Shown: piece by piece, positions 53,676 through 63,386 of the stretch
Position numbering within the stretch: position 1 is the stretch's first letter
Layout: the number at the start of each line of letters is the position of its first letter
NCBI RefSeq assembly: GCF_016808095.1
Contig: NC_068975.1
Coordinates: forward strand, 6,067,501-6,131,500
Length of the DNA stretch: 64,000 bases
Source: Vigna angularis
Taxonomy: Eukaryota > Streptophyta > Magnoliopsida > Fabales > Fabaceae
Direction: 5' to 3'
Notes under the pieces: model-generated
Told to the model about the DNA's origin: nothing
The model's database searches: none
The model's input: only the letters and a program-made list of their open reading frames with translations
Made by a program: the position numbers and the translations under genes

Positions 53676-54756
53676 CACTACAAGAATAATTGATATTACC
53701 GACGATCCTAATTCATCGGTAATGTATCAAATCCGTCGGTAATTGTCGTTTATCGACGGCTTACCGACGGTCAAAATACCGTCGGTAAAAACATTGTCGG
53801 TAACCTTTACCAACGGATATTTCAGCCGTCGGTAATTACCGAAGGCTTTTGACCTTTGGTAAAGTCGTCGGTAATTACCGAAGGCTTTTGGCCTTCGGTA
53901 AATCCATCGGTAATTACCGCGATCTGGTTCATCTTCTTCTTCCTTCCTCCCTCTGTGTCATTTTTTTTTCTTTTTCATGAACTCCGCCACCAAAAAAGCA
54001 TCACGCCAGTAACAAACTAATTTCCAAAGAATCAAACAACCAATTTATTTTCAATAGTTAAAATCATAGGGAATCATGGAGAGTTTCTCTGATATTCTCA
54101 GTGGAGAGCAGCGGTGGTGGAGAGCAGCGGTGGTGGATAACAGTGACGGTGGAGAGTAGCGGCGGTGGAGAGCAGCAACGATGGAGAGCAGCGACGGTGG
54201 AGAGCAGCGGCGGTGGAGAGGAGCGGCGGTGGAGAGCAATGATAGGAAGAAGTATTACACTGAGATGGAGAGTAATGAGAAGGAGAAATGAGTGTTTGCT
54301 ATATATATTGGCACTGGATGCGAAACTGGGGCCGGAAAATTTCCGTTTTTTTACTGACGGTCAGAAGCCTTCGATAAACCTATCGGTAATGTCGTCAAGA
54401 AAAATAATGGGCGGGAAAATTGCCGCTCTTTTTACTGAAGCCAAAAGCCTTCGATAAATCCGTCGATAATGTCGTCAAGCGAAATAATGGACGGAAAAAT
54501 TCCCGCTCTTTTTATCGACTACCAAAAGCCTTCGGTAAATCCATCGGTAATGTGCATGTCACTTACTGACGACCAAAAGTCTTCGATAAATCCGTCAGTA
54601 ATGTACACGTCACTTACCGATGGTCTTATCGAAAGCTTTTGACTGTCGATAAAAAAATAAAAAAACCGTCAGTAATTTGGTCGAAAATTAAAATATATCA
54701 ATGGATATTTATCTGTCGATAAAAATTCGTCGATAATATTAATATTTTTTATAGTA
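53676..54756. mobile_element. Small non-autonomous CACTA element
   Basis: The left end is CACTACAAGAATAATTGATATTACCGACG. The complement of the right end is a mutated version (TACTATAAAAAATATTAATATTATCGACG), aligning base for base in most positions. Subterminal ACCGAAGGCTTTTGRCCTTYGGTAA repeats match those of the 9.9-kb CACTA element, so that family could mobilise it. The flanking trinucleotides do not match, consistent with the damaged right end. The interior holds a 15-bp minisatellite (GTGGAGAGCAGCGGC type, about 54105-54240), which yields Ser/Gly-rich or Ala/Pro-rich artefact frames. Confidence 0.75.
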
Positions 54757-55508
54757 TTAATGATTTATTTTCAGATGGAAAACTTTACAGCCGCCATACA
54801 TATGACTATGAACCTGTCTTCGAAAGCATAGAGACGAGAGAGAAGCGAGAAAAATAAAAGGGAAATGGGAGCTGCTAGGTTTTGATGACTTAAGATTTTC
54901 ACAATATGCCTCGGTCCATCTGGTAACCGAGGCAGTATTTTTTTCACCTGAACTATATACCTCGGTTTATTTTGTCAACTGAGTCAATATGTCATTTAGA
55001 TACCGGTTCTTTATCAACCGAGACATATAATGATTTCAAAATTACAACCCTGCCACCGCGTCTGATATGTTTCGGTTTCGAAAAAACCGAAGCATAATGT
55101 ACGAGTTAAAAATGCAATTTTGTACTAGTGCTAGCGTAAATTTTTTTGTACTTGAGTTCAATTCTATTTATTATGCCTATCTCTAGTTGTGTGTGATTCA
55201 ATCAACAATACAATACAAGTTCAACTTAACCTTATTTACAAGCAGAGCATGTGGCCATAAGATGCTTTCACAAATGAAAAAATTTGAAATATTTAAATTT
55301 AAAGTTAATAATTAAAAGATGAGATTGTAAAGAAATATAAAAGGCTAGTATGGGAAGCCAATTATTAGAGCTTCTTAATGATTTATTTTCAGATGGAAAA
55401 CTTTACAGCCATACATATGACTATATACATATGACTATGAACCTGTCTTCGAAAGTACTGGTTGAACTTCTTCTCATTTTGATGAAGCAGTATTAACTAT
55501 ATAAATGA
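54757..55508. other. Intergenic with duplicated blocks
   Basis: A block of about 70 bp (TTATTTTCAGATGGAAAACT through GAACCTGTCTTCGAAAG) occurs at 54765-54830 and again at 55379-55457; the second copy has a 13-bp internal repeat of ACATATGACTATA. Between them, 54900-55100 has palindromic CCTCGGTT...AACCGAGG phrases like those near DNA-transposon ends. 55140-55375 is a diverged copy of sequence at 61840-62035 and 63800-63920. Confidence 0.55.
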
Positions 55509-55972
55509 GGTTTAATCATTCACTAAGTCCCTATTTTCGCATGGAATCTCAATTTCGTCCCTTTCTTTCTGAAAATATCAATTGGGTCCCAATTTTATGA
55601 AAATTGCAACAAATCGATCCTTTCCGTTAAATAGTGTCAAACGGCGTTACGGTGTGTTTGACGTGGCACGCTGTTGTGGACGTGTGATCTGACGTGGTTG
55701 AAGAGAGCAGGAGCAGTGGGGCACGTGGAAATTGAATATTTTATAAGTAAAAAGAAAAGAATTGTTTTATAAGTAAAAAGCACGTGGATATCGAATTAGG
55801 GATTCTTCTCTCTCAGTACTTCTAGGGTTCGGTTCGTGCAGATCGAATTAGGGATTCTTCTCTCTCAGTACTTCTAGGGTTGGGTTCGTGCAGATCGAAT
55901 TAGGGATTGAGGTTTCGTGCAGATCGAATTCTTCTGAGTACTTCTACGGTTTAATCGAAGTTGCGGTTGAAG

Positions 55973-56513
55973 ATGCATCCCTGCTCGTCTTCGTCATGCA
56001 GCGGGTGGCGGAAGCAAGATAGTAATGTGGTCTGTGGTGGTGCTCGAGGAGTTAAGAACAACAATGGTAGTCCGTTGTGCTATTGTGGGATGAAATGTGT
56101 TATCAGAACTGCAAGAACAGTCAAGAACAGAGGCAAGCAATTTTGGGGCTGCCCTAAGTTCAAGGTAAGGTTTTTTGTTGGGTTTTTCGTTGTTCTTATT
56201 TTCAGTTCCAGGGTGCCCTGATTGGTGTTTTGTTGTACAGAATGGTGGTGAAGATGGTGGTTGCAATTATTTCACATGGTATGCAGATCATGGGGTTATT
56301 GAAACGGAAACCAGTGCAAAGTGTGAAGGCAAGTCTGAGTGTTTGCTGAACAGAGAAGCAATGGAAGGTGGATGGAAGATTATAAGTGATTTGGACTGCT
56401 CTGTGAAGAAATTGGGAATTAGGCTTAATGTACTGTTAGGGATTGTCTGTGTTCTTGTTGTGGTGAACATTATTGTACTTACAATAGTGTTTTTTCGTTC
56501 ACCATCACCATGA
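55973..56513 (+). CDS. GRF-type zinc finger protein with C-terminal membrane helix, carried by the MULE
   Basis: Exons 55973-56164 and 56241-56513; the 76-bp GT-AG intron (GTAAGG / GTACAG) leaves the frame in phase 0, giving 154 residues. The GRF finger is CYCGMKC..., NRGKQFWGCPKF, then GGCNYFTWYADH, with the spaced Cys residues and the aromatic-rich Trp segments typical of the family. The intron splits the finger. A hydrophobic helix, LNVLLGIVCVLVVVNIIVLT, lies near the C-terminus, so the product is probably tail-anchored with the finger in the cytosol. GRF fingers bind nucleic acid, often single-stranded. Start 55973 is the first ATG. The frame is intact although the neighbouring transposase is not. 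Function in the element is unknown. Confidence 0.8.
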
Positions 56514-57525
56514 TTTCATTGTACTTATGATGGGATGTACTTAGAATGCAATGAACCAAAGTTATTTTGACTATAAAAGTTTGTATTGTTTGTAATTTTT
56601 GGTCATATATGTGACGCTCGTTCTTATGATGGAATGTACTTCATGTTGATTTTGCATGTTTTCTCAGTTAGCGAGCGTCCGTTCGGTTTTAATTTGGGTT
56701 GAATCTTAAAGCGTTCGGTCTGTGTGGTAGTGTTTGTGAGCGTTCGGTTTTGACGTTTTGTTATACTAGTGATTGTAACGTTCGGCAGACTCGAGTAACT
56801 TGTAGGCGTTCGTTCCTTATATGTGATGTTGATTTTGCATGTTTTCTCAGTTAGCGAGCGTCCGTTCGGTTTTAATTTGGGTTGAATCTTAAAGCGTTCG
56901 GTCTGTGTGGTAGTGTTTGTGAGCGTTCGGTTTTGGCGTTTTGTTATACTAGTGATTGTAACGTTCGGCAGACTCGAGTAACTTGTAGGCGTTCGTTCCT
57001 TATATGTGATGTTGATTTTGCATGTTTTCTCAGTTAGCGAGCGTCCGTTCGGTTTTAATTTGGGTTGAATCTTAAAGCGTTCGGTCTGTGTGGTAGTGTT
57101 TGTGAGCGTTCGGTTTTGGCGTTTTGTTATACTAGTGATTGTAACGTTCGGCAGACTCGAGTAACTTGAAGGCGTCCGTATCTAGCGTTCGGTTTTAATT
57201 TGGGTTGAATCTTAAAGCGTTCGTTCTGTGTTGTTATTTCTGAGTCATGCCCAGAGCAAAACAGTTTTTTAATTAAGCTGAAGTAGTACATCAATGCACA
57301 GCAAAACAGTTCTTTAATATCAACATAACATCAATGCACACAACAGATAAATGGAACCAAATGAAGCATATCTGCTGAAATTTAATTAAGCTGAAGTTCC
57401 TACATAAAAGTGCTGTCATACAGACCAGAATATTACATCAGCTATCAATATGAAGTTCCATCAGTTAATATCAACTGCAGTACCAAAAATATTACAAATT
57501 TGCATCAGTTAATTCCTACTTTCTA
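56514..57525. repeat. 183-bp tandem array between the convergent MULE genes
   Basis: A unit beginning GTTGATTTTGCATGTTTTCT starts at 56645, 56828 and 57011 (exact 183-bp spacing), and a partial fourth copy runs from about 57184 to 57235. Copies are nearly identical (TTGACG against TTGGCG is one difference). Each contains several GCGTTCGGTT/CGTCCGTTCGG phrases. 56514-56640 is the GRF gene's 3' flank; 57240-57525 is the transposase gene's 3' flank, AT-rich. Confidence 0.9.
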
Positions 57526-60500
57526 CTACGGTTGATTCCCAGAGTGATGTGCTGATGTACTGGGCTGATGTGCTGATGTACAGAATATTTCAGATTGTTG
57601 AGTGGATGGAGTTGCTTGGGTTGCTGATGTACTGGGCACAGTTCCTGGTTGGGTTGCTGATGGGCAACGAGTTCTGTTATGGCCATGTTCTCTACATATG
57701 CCACATCTCTTTTGCAAGCCAGATTTGGTCATTCTTGATTCATCCTTCCTCATTTCCCATTGCTCTAGCCTTCGTTTTCTCTTTGGTCGTCCAGGCATTA
57801 CTCTTTTGTGTGGTGGAGACACATCAGGATATGGAGTAATGTTCCACATGTTGGCTCCATTTAAGGGATATATGATTGTTGAATATGTCTCCTCATATTT
57901 GGACTTCATGTAGCAAGACTCAATAAATTGTTCTCCATCAATGTTGAGGAACTTCATTGCAGCCAATGAATGACAACAGGGGATTCCAGTCATCATCCAA
58001 GTTCTGCATGTGCATGAGGACTCATCTAGGTTGACTACAAACTTATCTCCATTGTTAGACATGTGACGAACTTCGAATAGCTTGTTGCCTGACCAACTGT
58101 GTACAAGAAGACAACAATAATTATTAGGCACAGTAGTAAATTAATATATAACATAGAAGTGATTACTGAAATTTACCTAGGAATCCAATTTTGAGTTAAA
58201 TGACATTCCTTTCTAAATCTGGATAGAATCTTGGGACAGATGGATCCAGTAAATGATGATAGGCTTGACCTGTTCTTTGCCCATCTTTGCATGAGGTAAA
58301 GCCGTATCGTCTCCAACATCGTAATGATGGGTTTACTCCTGGCAGAAACGAGGACACTGTTGAAGCCCTCACTCATATTGTTTACTAAGGTGTCAGATTT
58401 AGCTCTTTCAGTGAACCTTGATCTTGACCAATACCTACAACAAATAATACAATTATTATTAACATTATACGAATAAGGAATATGTTATACTTTTGAAGAC
58501 TAACCTTGGAGGGATGGCAATCAAATGCTTATAAGCATCTTCGTTTACTGCTCTTATGTTTCTCATTTCCATCTCCCATGTTTGTGGATGTGTGGCTGTA
58601 GCTGCCCTCCACATTAAACGCTTCAGGTTTTTACCAGGGTATTTCTTCCTGAAGTTGGCATACATATGCCTCACACAAAACCTTTGATCAACTCCAGGAA
58701 GCAATTCATCTATTGCATGAAGTAGACCCTGCAAACAATATACTAGTAATGAATACAGGCAACAAATACTTAACAACCTCAAATTAAAATGTACAAATTA
58801 ATATTACCTTCTGCTGGTATGATATAAAGGTAAATGTGGAACAAATTTCAGCCCCTCCAAGGTCATCTACCAACAGTTCCAGGAACCACTTCCATGACTC
58901 CTTGTTCTCAACTTCAACAACACAGTATGCAATTGGCAACATCTGCTCATTCCCATCTCGGCCCACAGCTGTTAACAACTCACCACCATACTTACCTTTC
59001 AAAAATGCTCCATCTAAACCAATAATTGGCCTGCATGACATAAAATTGTCTTTGCAAGCCTTTAAACATACATAGAATCTCTTGAAAATGACTTTACCCC
59101 CCACATCCTCAACCTTTAGTTTCACTGTTGACCCAGGATTTTTGGCCACCAACTCATGGGCATAATCATATAACCTTTTATACTGTTCTTTGAAAGAGCC
59201 ATCAATTTGCTCTGTTGCTATGTTTTTGGCCCTATAGGCCATACACCTAGAAATACCAATGTTCCATTTCCTTTGAATTTTTTCCCTTATATCCACACCC
59301 TTAACTGTAGGATTATCTCTAATAGTATTGTGTATCTTTTTGCTCAACCACTTGGCATCAATTAATTTAAGGTTGAACTCCCTGCTACAAGTATGGTTGT
59401 CCACCATTGTTCTCAACTGCCATGTTTTCACTGCCTTCATATAACCAAAATATAACTTTCAAGGGCATTCACCTTTTGCACCCACACACTTCAACCTGAT
59501 TCTTTGTTTATCATTCTTAACAAAGTGTATATTTCTTCCATTATCCAACGCATAATCTTTTATAGCCTCCAAAATGTCTTGCTTTTCAGCAAAATATATC
59601 CCAACTTCCCACTTAAAGTCAACCATACTTTTTGGCAACACAAATGTTGGAAAACTCCCATAACCCTCTACACTAGAACATGGTCCACTAGAGTCACTTT
59701 CTGCTCCACTAATTAATTTTTCAGATTCCCACTCATCATCTGATAAACCTCTATCACAACCAACATTTGACATACTTTCTGCTCCACTTTCTGCTCCACT
59801 AATTAATGGTCCACTAGAGTCATTTGACATACTTTGGACTTCCACTTCCACATTTCCCTCGAACTCTGCATGTATATCATCATCTATATCACAACCAACA
59901 TTGATATCAACAAGCCCCTCCAACCACTCATTATTTCCATCACCACTACCATTCTCAAAAGAGGAATTCCAACTTCGAATTTCCACATCTGCTTCAACTT
60001 CATTCTGTTCTACACCTTCATGTTCACCATCACCATCAACCTCTTCCTCCATAACAGCCTCAACTTCCACTTCTTCACCATCCCCACCAACTTCCTGAAC
60101 TTGTTCAACTACAACAACCTCTTCCTCCATAACAGCCTCAACTTCAACTTGTTCACCCATCTCTTCCAACACACAACCAACTTGTTCAACTCCAACAACA
60201 TCTTCCTCCATAACAGCCTCAACTTCCACTTGTTCACCCATCTCTTCCAACACACAACCAACTTGTTCAACTCTAACAACCTCTTCCTCCATAACAGCCT
60301 CAACTTCCACTTGAAGTCCATCAACCTCTTCCTCCATTACAGCCTCAACTTCCACTTCTTCACCCCTCTCTTCAACTTCTCCTTCATCATTACCAACATG
60401 TTCCAGCATATGTATGACTTCGGGTTCAGAAACAGGGTGTATCAAAAACACATGGACCTCACCATTCAGCCTAGCTAAATTAACCATATGCATGGCACCA

Positions 60501-60736
60501 GTGTCATCACACAGACGCTCTAACTTATCATCCAAAATTGAAGCCCCTCCTACAGAGTACCACATATCTTTAAGCCCATCGTATCCCAAAGACTTCACTA
60601 CACTAACAATCACGAAATAACTCCAAACATCTGGGTCAAACATAAACCTAGATGTCTCCCCCCCTTCATACTTAAGCTTCCCATCGTTAACTAATTTCCC
60701 TCCATGGTGAAAGACAACCTCAATATCCTCGTCCAT
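57526..60736 (-). pseudogene. mudrA-like MULE transposase, inactivated
   Basis: The minus-strand start MDEDIEVVFHHGGKL (ATG 60736-60734) is the PB1-like N-terminal domain. A long acidic repeat region (VEVEAVMEEEV units, about 60370-60040) follows, then the mudrA DNA-binding region. A TGA at 59461-59459 replaces the Trp of the CPW motif. The transposase core is LDGAFLKGKYGGELL (first Asp), then FISYQQK, where the second catalytic Asp of the usual SDQQK has become Tyr, then NMSEGFNS (Glu). Later exons lie at about 58728-58505, 58434-58177 and 58096-57526, with GT-AG junctions restoring the frame. The SWIM finger (CTCRTWMMTGIPCCH) and a CCHC knuckle (CGICREHGHNRTRC) close the protein. Two independent lesions make it inactive. 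Confidence 0.88.
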
Positions 60737-61162
60737 GATGCAAAACACTATATATAAGTATTTGTACACCTATAATATAATCAATTCACGACAAAACATG
60801 TATTAAAACCGTAACCAAAACACACTCACACACACAGAAAATTATCACTTTAAACATGGGGGGCATGGGGGGACCACAACATTGCAATAAAAAATGGAAC
60901 ACAATCCGACCAACGGGACCACAACATTGCAATAAAAAATAATACACAATACATAGACGGGGACCACCACCCAACATCGCAAGATAAAGGTTTCTAACAA
61001 AACCAAACTTTTACTGACCTGGCCACTCCAGATTGCAACTGAAGAAGGTCCCACAACTCCGATGAGGACGACGACAACTGCACACTCTCTGAAGGTCAAC
61101 CTTAATTCAACCCTAAATACCCAAATTGATACCCCAATTTTCTGAAATGAAATCAACTTTGG
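60737..61162. other. MULE transposase leader and inner flank of the right TIR
   Basis: No gene. A pair of direct repeats (GGACCACAACATTGCAATAA at about 60871 and 60919) lies in the upstream region of the minus-strand transposase. Confidence 0.5.
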
Positions 61163-61496
61163 ACGAACCGAACCTTAGAAGTACTGAGAAGAATCCCTAA
61201 TTTGATATCCACGTGCTTTTTACTTATAAAACAATTCTTTTCTTTTTACTTATAAAATATTCAATTTCCACGTGCCCCACTGCTCCTGCTCTCTTCAACC
61301 ACGTCAGATCACACGTCCACAACAGCGTGCCACGTCAAACACACCGTAACGCCGTTTGACACTATTTAACGGAAAGGATCGATTTGTTGCAATTTTCATA
61401 AAATTGGGACCCAATTGATATTTTCAGAAAGAAAGGGACGAAATTGAGATTCCATGGGAAAATAGGGACTTAGTGAATGATTAAACCTATAAATGA

Positions 61497-62609
61497 ATAT
61501 TAATATACTTAATTTTTTAAATTAAGTATGAGAATGAATGGAGAGAAATAAATTTAATAACAACCATTCTTTATCTAATTATCATAAACGGTAATCACTA
61601 TTATATTTGCACATAAAAATAGAATGAATTTTATGACGTGGAATGCGTACAAAGACGTATATTTATCAAATACAATGCATGTAAAATAATTTAAGTAGGT
61701 ATATTTAGCTTATTAGATAATTTAATTTTAGACGTTTAATATATTATTTTATATATGTAAAAGCAGTTCAATTTTGTTTATCCTTACAATTTTACATTCA
61801 CTTTGATTGTAGCAGAACACATTTCTAATTAAATAAACTTTTTTGTACTTAATTTTCAATTTATACCTATATCTAGTTGTGTGTCTCTAGTTGTCTGCCT
61901 GTGATTCACAAAACATCACATGTTTATAACTTTATTTACAAACACAGCATATGGCTACAAGATGTTTCATAAATGAAAGAAATTGAATGATTTAAATTTA
62001 AAGTTCTTAATTAAAAGATGAGTTTAAATAAATTCAACAACGCTAAGCTTTTATTCAACTGTAGTAATTAATCCATAAAAAATTAGATGTATCATTATAG
62101 ATGCTGGCATCTGCAGAAACTCTTCCCATATATTTTATCATGTTACGTGTGAGCAAAACTTTCAGAACATGCCTGTGGAGGAAATTTCTCGACTGAGAAA
62201 CAAAACTATGTACATTAAAAATTAATGTCAAAACATATTATTTTAGTGTTTTATCATCCATTAAAATAAAAATTGAATATGAAGATAAAGTAGGAAAATA
62301 AACAGGTAAAGAATAAGTTTTGGTCTTTTATATTTGGTAACTCTGAACTAACCTTTTAACTAGTTTAAAATTTACAAGAAAATTAGTATATAATTTTATA
62401 AAATTTAGATACTAAAAAATATATTTAACATTATTTAAATATTATATATAATTTCTTCTTATGAAAATGTAATTAATTTTTTTATCGCAAAATATTTTAT
62501 TACAGATTTAATTTCAAATATAACGTTGAATTTAATGAGAAGTATAATAGTATTACTAAATTTTATGAATTAGAAGTGAATAATTATGAATGTTAGGTGA
62601 ATTTGGCAC
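61497..62609. other. Upstream region of the T2 ribonuclease gene
   Basis: AT-rich. 61840-62035 is a diverged copy of 55140-55330 (TATCTAGTTGTGTGT, ATTTACAAACACAGCATATG, GATTTAAATTTAAAGTT). No coding sequence. Confidence 0.5.
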
Positions 62610-62617
62610 TATAAATT
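62610..62617 (+). promoter_or_regulatory. TATA box of the T2 ribonuclease gene
   Basis: TATAAATT (from CACTATAAATTGAG) lies 45 bp before the ATG at 62655, so transcription would start just upstream of it. This supports 62655 as the start. Confidence 0.6.
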
Positions 62618-62654
62618 GAGATGGCTAAATTATCATTTTCCATCAACTTTCACC

Positions 62655-63362
62655 ATGAATTGTCTCAAAGTTTTTTTCATCCTTTCTCTCTTCTTTTGTG
62701 GTTCGGTAGTAGGTTTTCAGTACTGGAAAATGGCACAAACTTGGCCAAGAGGCTTTTGTAAGTATAACACCTGCGATGCCTCAACAACCAAACCATTCAA
62801 ATTTACTATACATGGACTGTGGCCCTCTGATTATGGGAAGCAACAACCAGAGTTTTGCTCTGTTAGCAAAAATTCATCTATTTACTTGGTAAGTTTTTGA
62901 TTTCTTAATAATATTATGTTGGTGTTATATAATCAGAAGATGACTTTTTTTTTTTTCTGTTATTAGACTAAGGAATTAGTTACTAAACTTGATCAAGATT
63001 GGCCAAGTTATACTACTATTCGGACAAACAAAGAATTCTGGTCTCATGAATGGAGCAAACATGGATCGTGTTCAAACATGTCAGAAATTGATTATTTCAA
63101 GCTGGCCTTAGATATATATGCAAATAACGATATCCAACAAATACTTGGATATTCAAATATATTGCCTGGCAACACTTACGAAGTAAACAAAATTATCCTA
63201 GCCATAAGGACATCCCCAATTGGTGTTGAACCACAACTGAAATGCGAAAATGGGGATTTAATTGAAATACGTCTATGTTTGAATAACAACCCTATTCCCC
63301 AGTACATCAACTGTCCTTCTCGACCATCCTCAACTTGTCCTATCAATGTAAGCTTTATCTAA
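62655..63362 (+). CDS. T2/S-type ribonuclease (S-RNase-like), secreted
   Basis: Exons 62655-62888 and 62967-63362 with a 78-bp GT-AG intron in phase 0, giving 209 residues. MNCLKVFFILSLFFCGSVVG is a signal peptide. Catalytic blocks are FTIHGLWPSDYG (His) and SHEWSKHGSC (His, Glu, Lys, His), so the active site is complete. Cys residues are placed as in the family (GFC, NTC, EFC, GSC, LKC, RLC, NC, TC). The single intron lies between the two blocks, the position used by S-locus RNases, and HGLWPS also resembles that group. Mature charge is about balanced (18 K/R, 17 D/E), less basic than typical S-RNases. It cleaves RNA outside the cytoplasm; a role in phosphate recycling, defence or pollen-pistil interaction cannot be chosen from sequence. 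Confidence 0.88.
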
Positions 63363-63380
63363 AATATAATATAATCAATG

Positions 63381-63386
63381 AATAAA
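63381..63386 (+). terminator. Probable polyadenylation signal of the ribonuclease gene
   Basis: AATAAA 18 bp after the stop codon, in an AT-rich tail. Confidence 0.5.

Larger units (their letters stand above)
55509..61487. mobile_element. Mutator-like element (MULE), complete ends, two convergent genes
   Basis: Terminal inverted repeats are 55509-55838 and about 61163-61487, highly similar, outer end GGTTTAATCATTCACTAAGT. A perfect 9-bp target duplication TATAAATGA lies at 55500-55508 and 61488-61496, the length expected of Mutator elements. The plus strand carries a GRF zinc-finger membrane protein (55973-56513), the minus strand a mudrA-like transposase (60736-57526). They converge on a 183-bp tandem array. 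A 53-bp duplication (GATCGAATTAGGGATTCTTC...) sits just inside the left TIR. Crisp ends and TSD suggest a fairly recent insertion, but the transposase is disabled. Confidence 0.93.

Noticed and set aside
57549..57913. Plus-strand frames of about 100 codons
   Set aside because: Antisense shadow of the SWIM and zinc-knuckle exon of the MULE transposase.
59834..60478. Plus-strand 214-codon frame rich in Asn/Leu/Phe
   Set aside because: Complement of the acidic repeat region of the minus-strand MULE transposase, whose domain order is clear.
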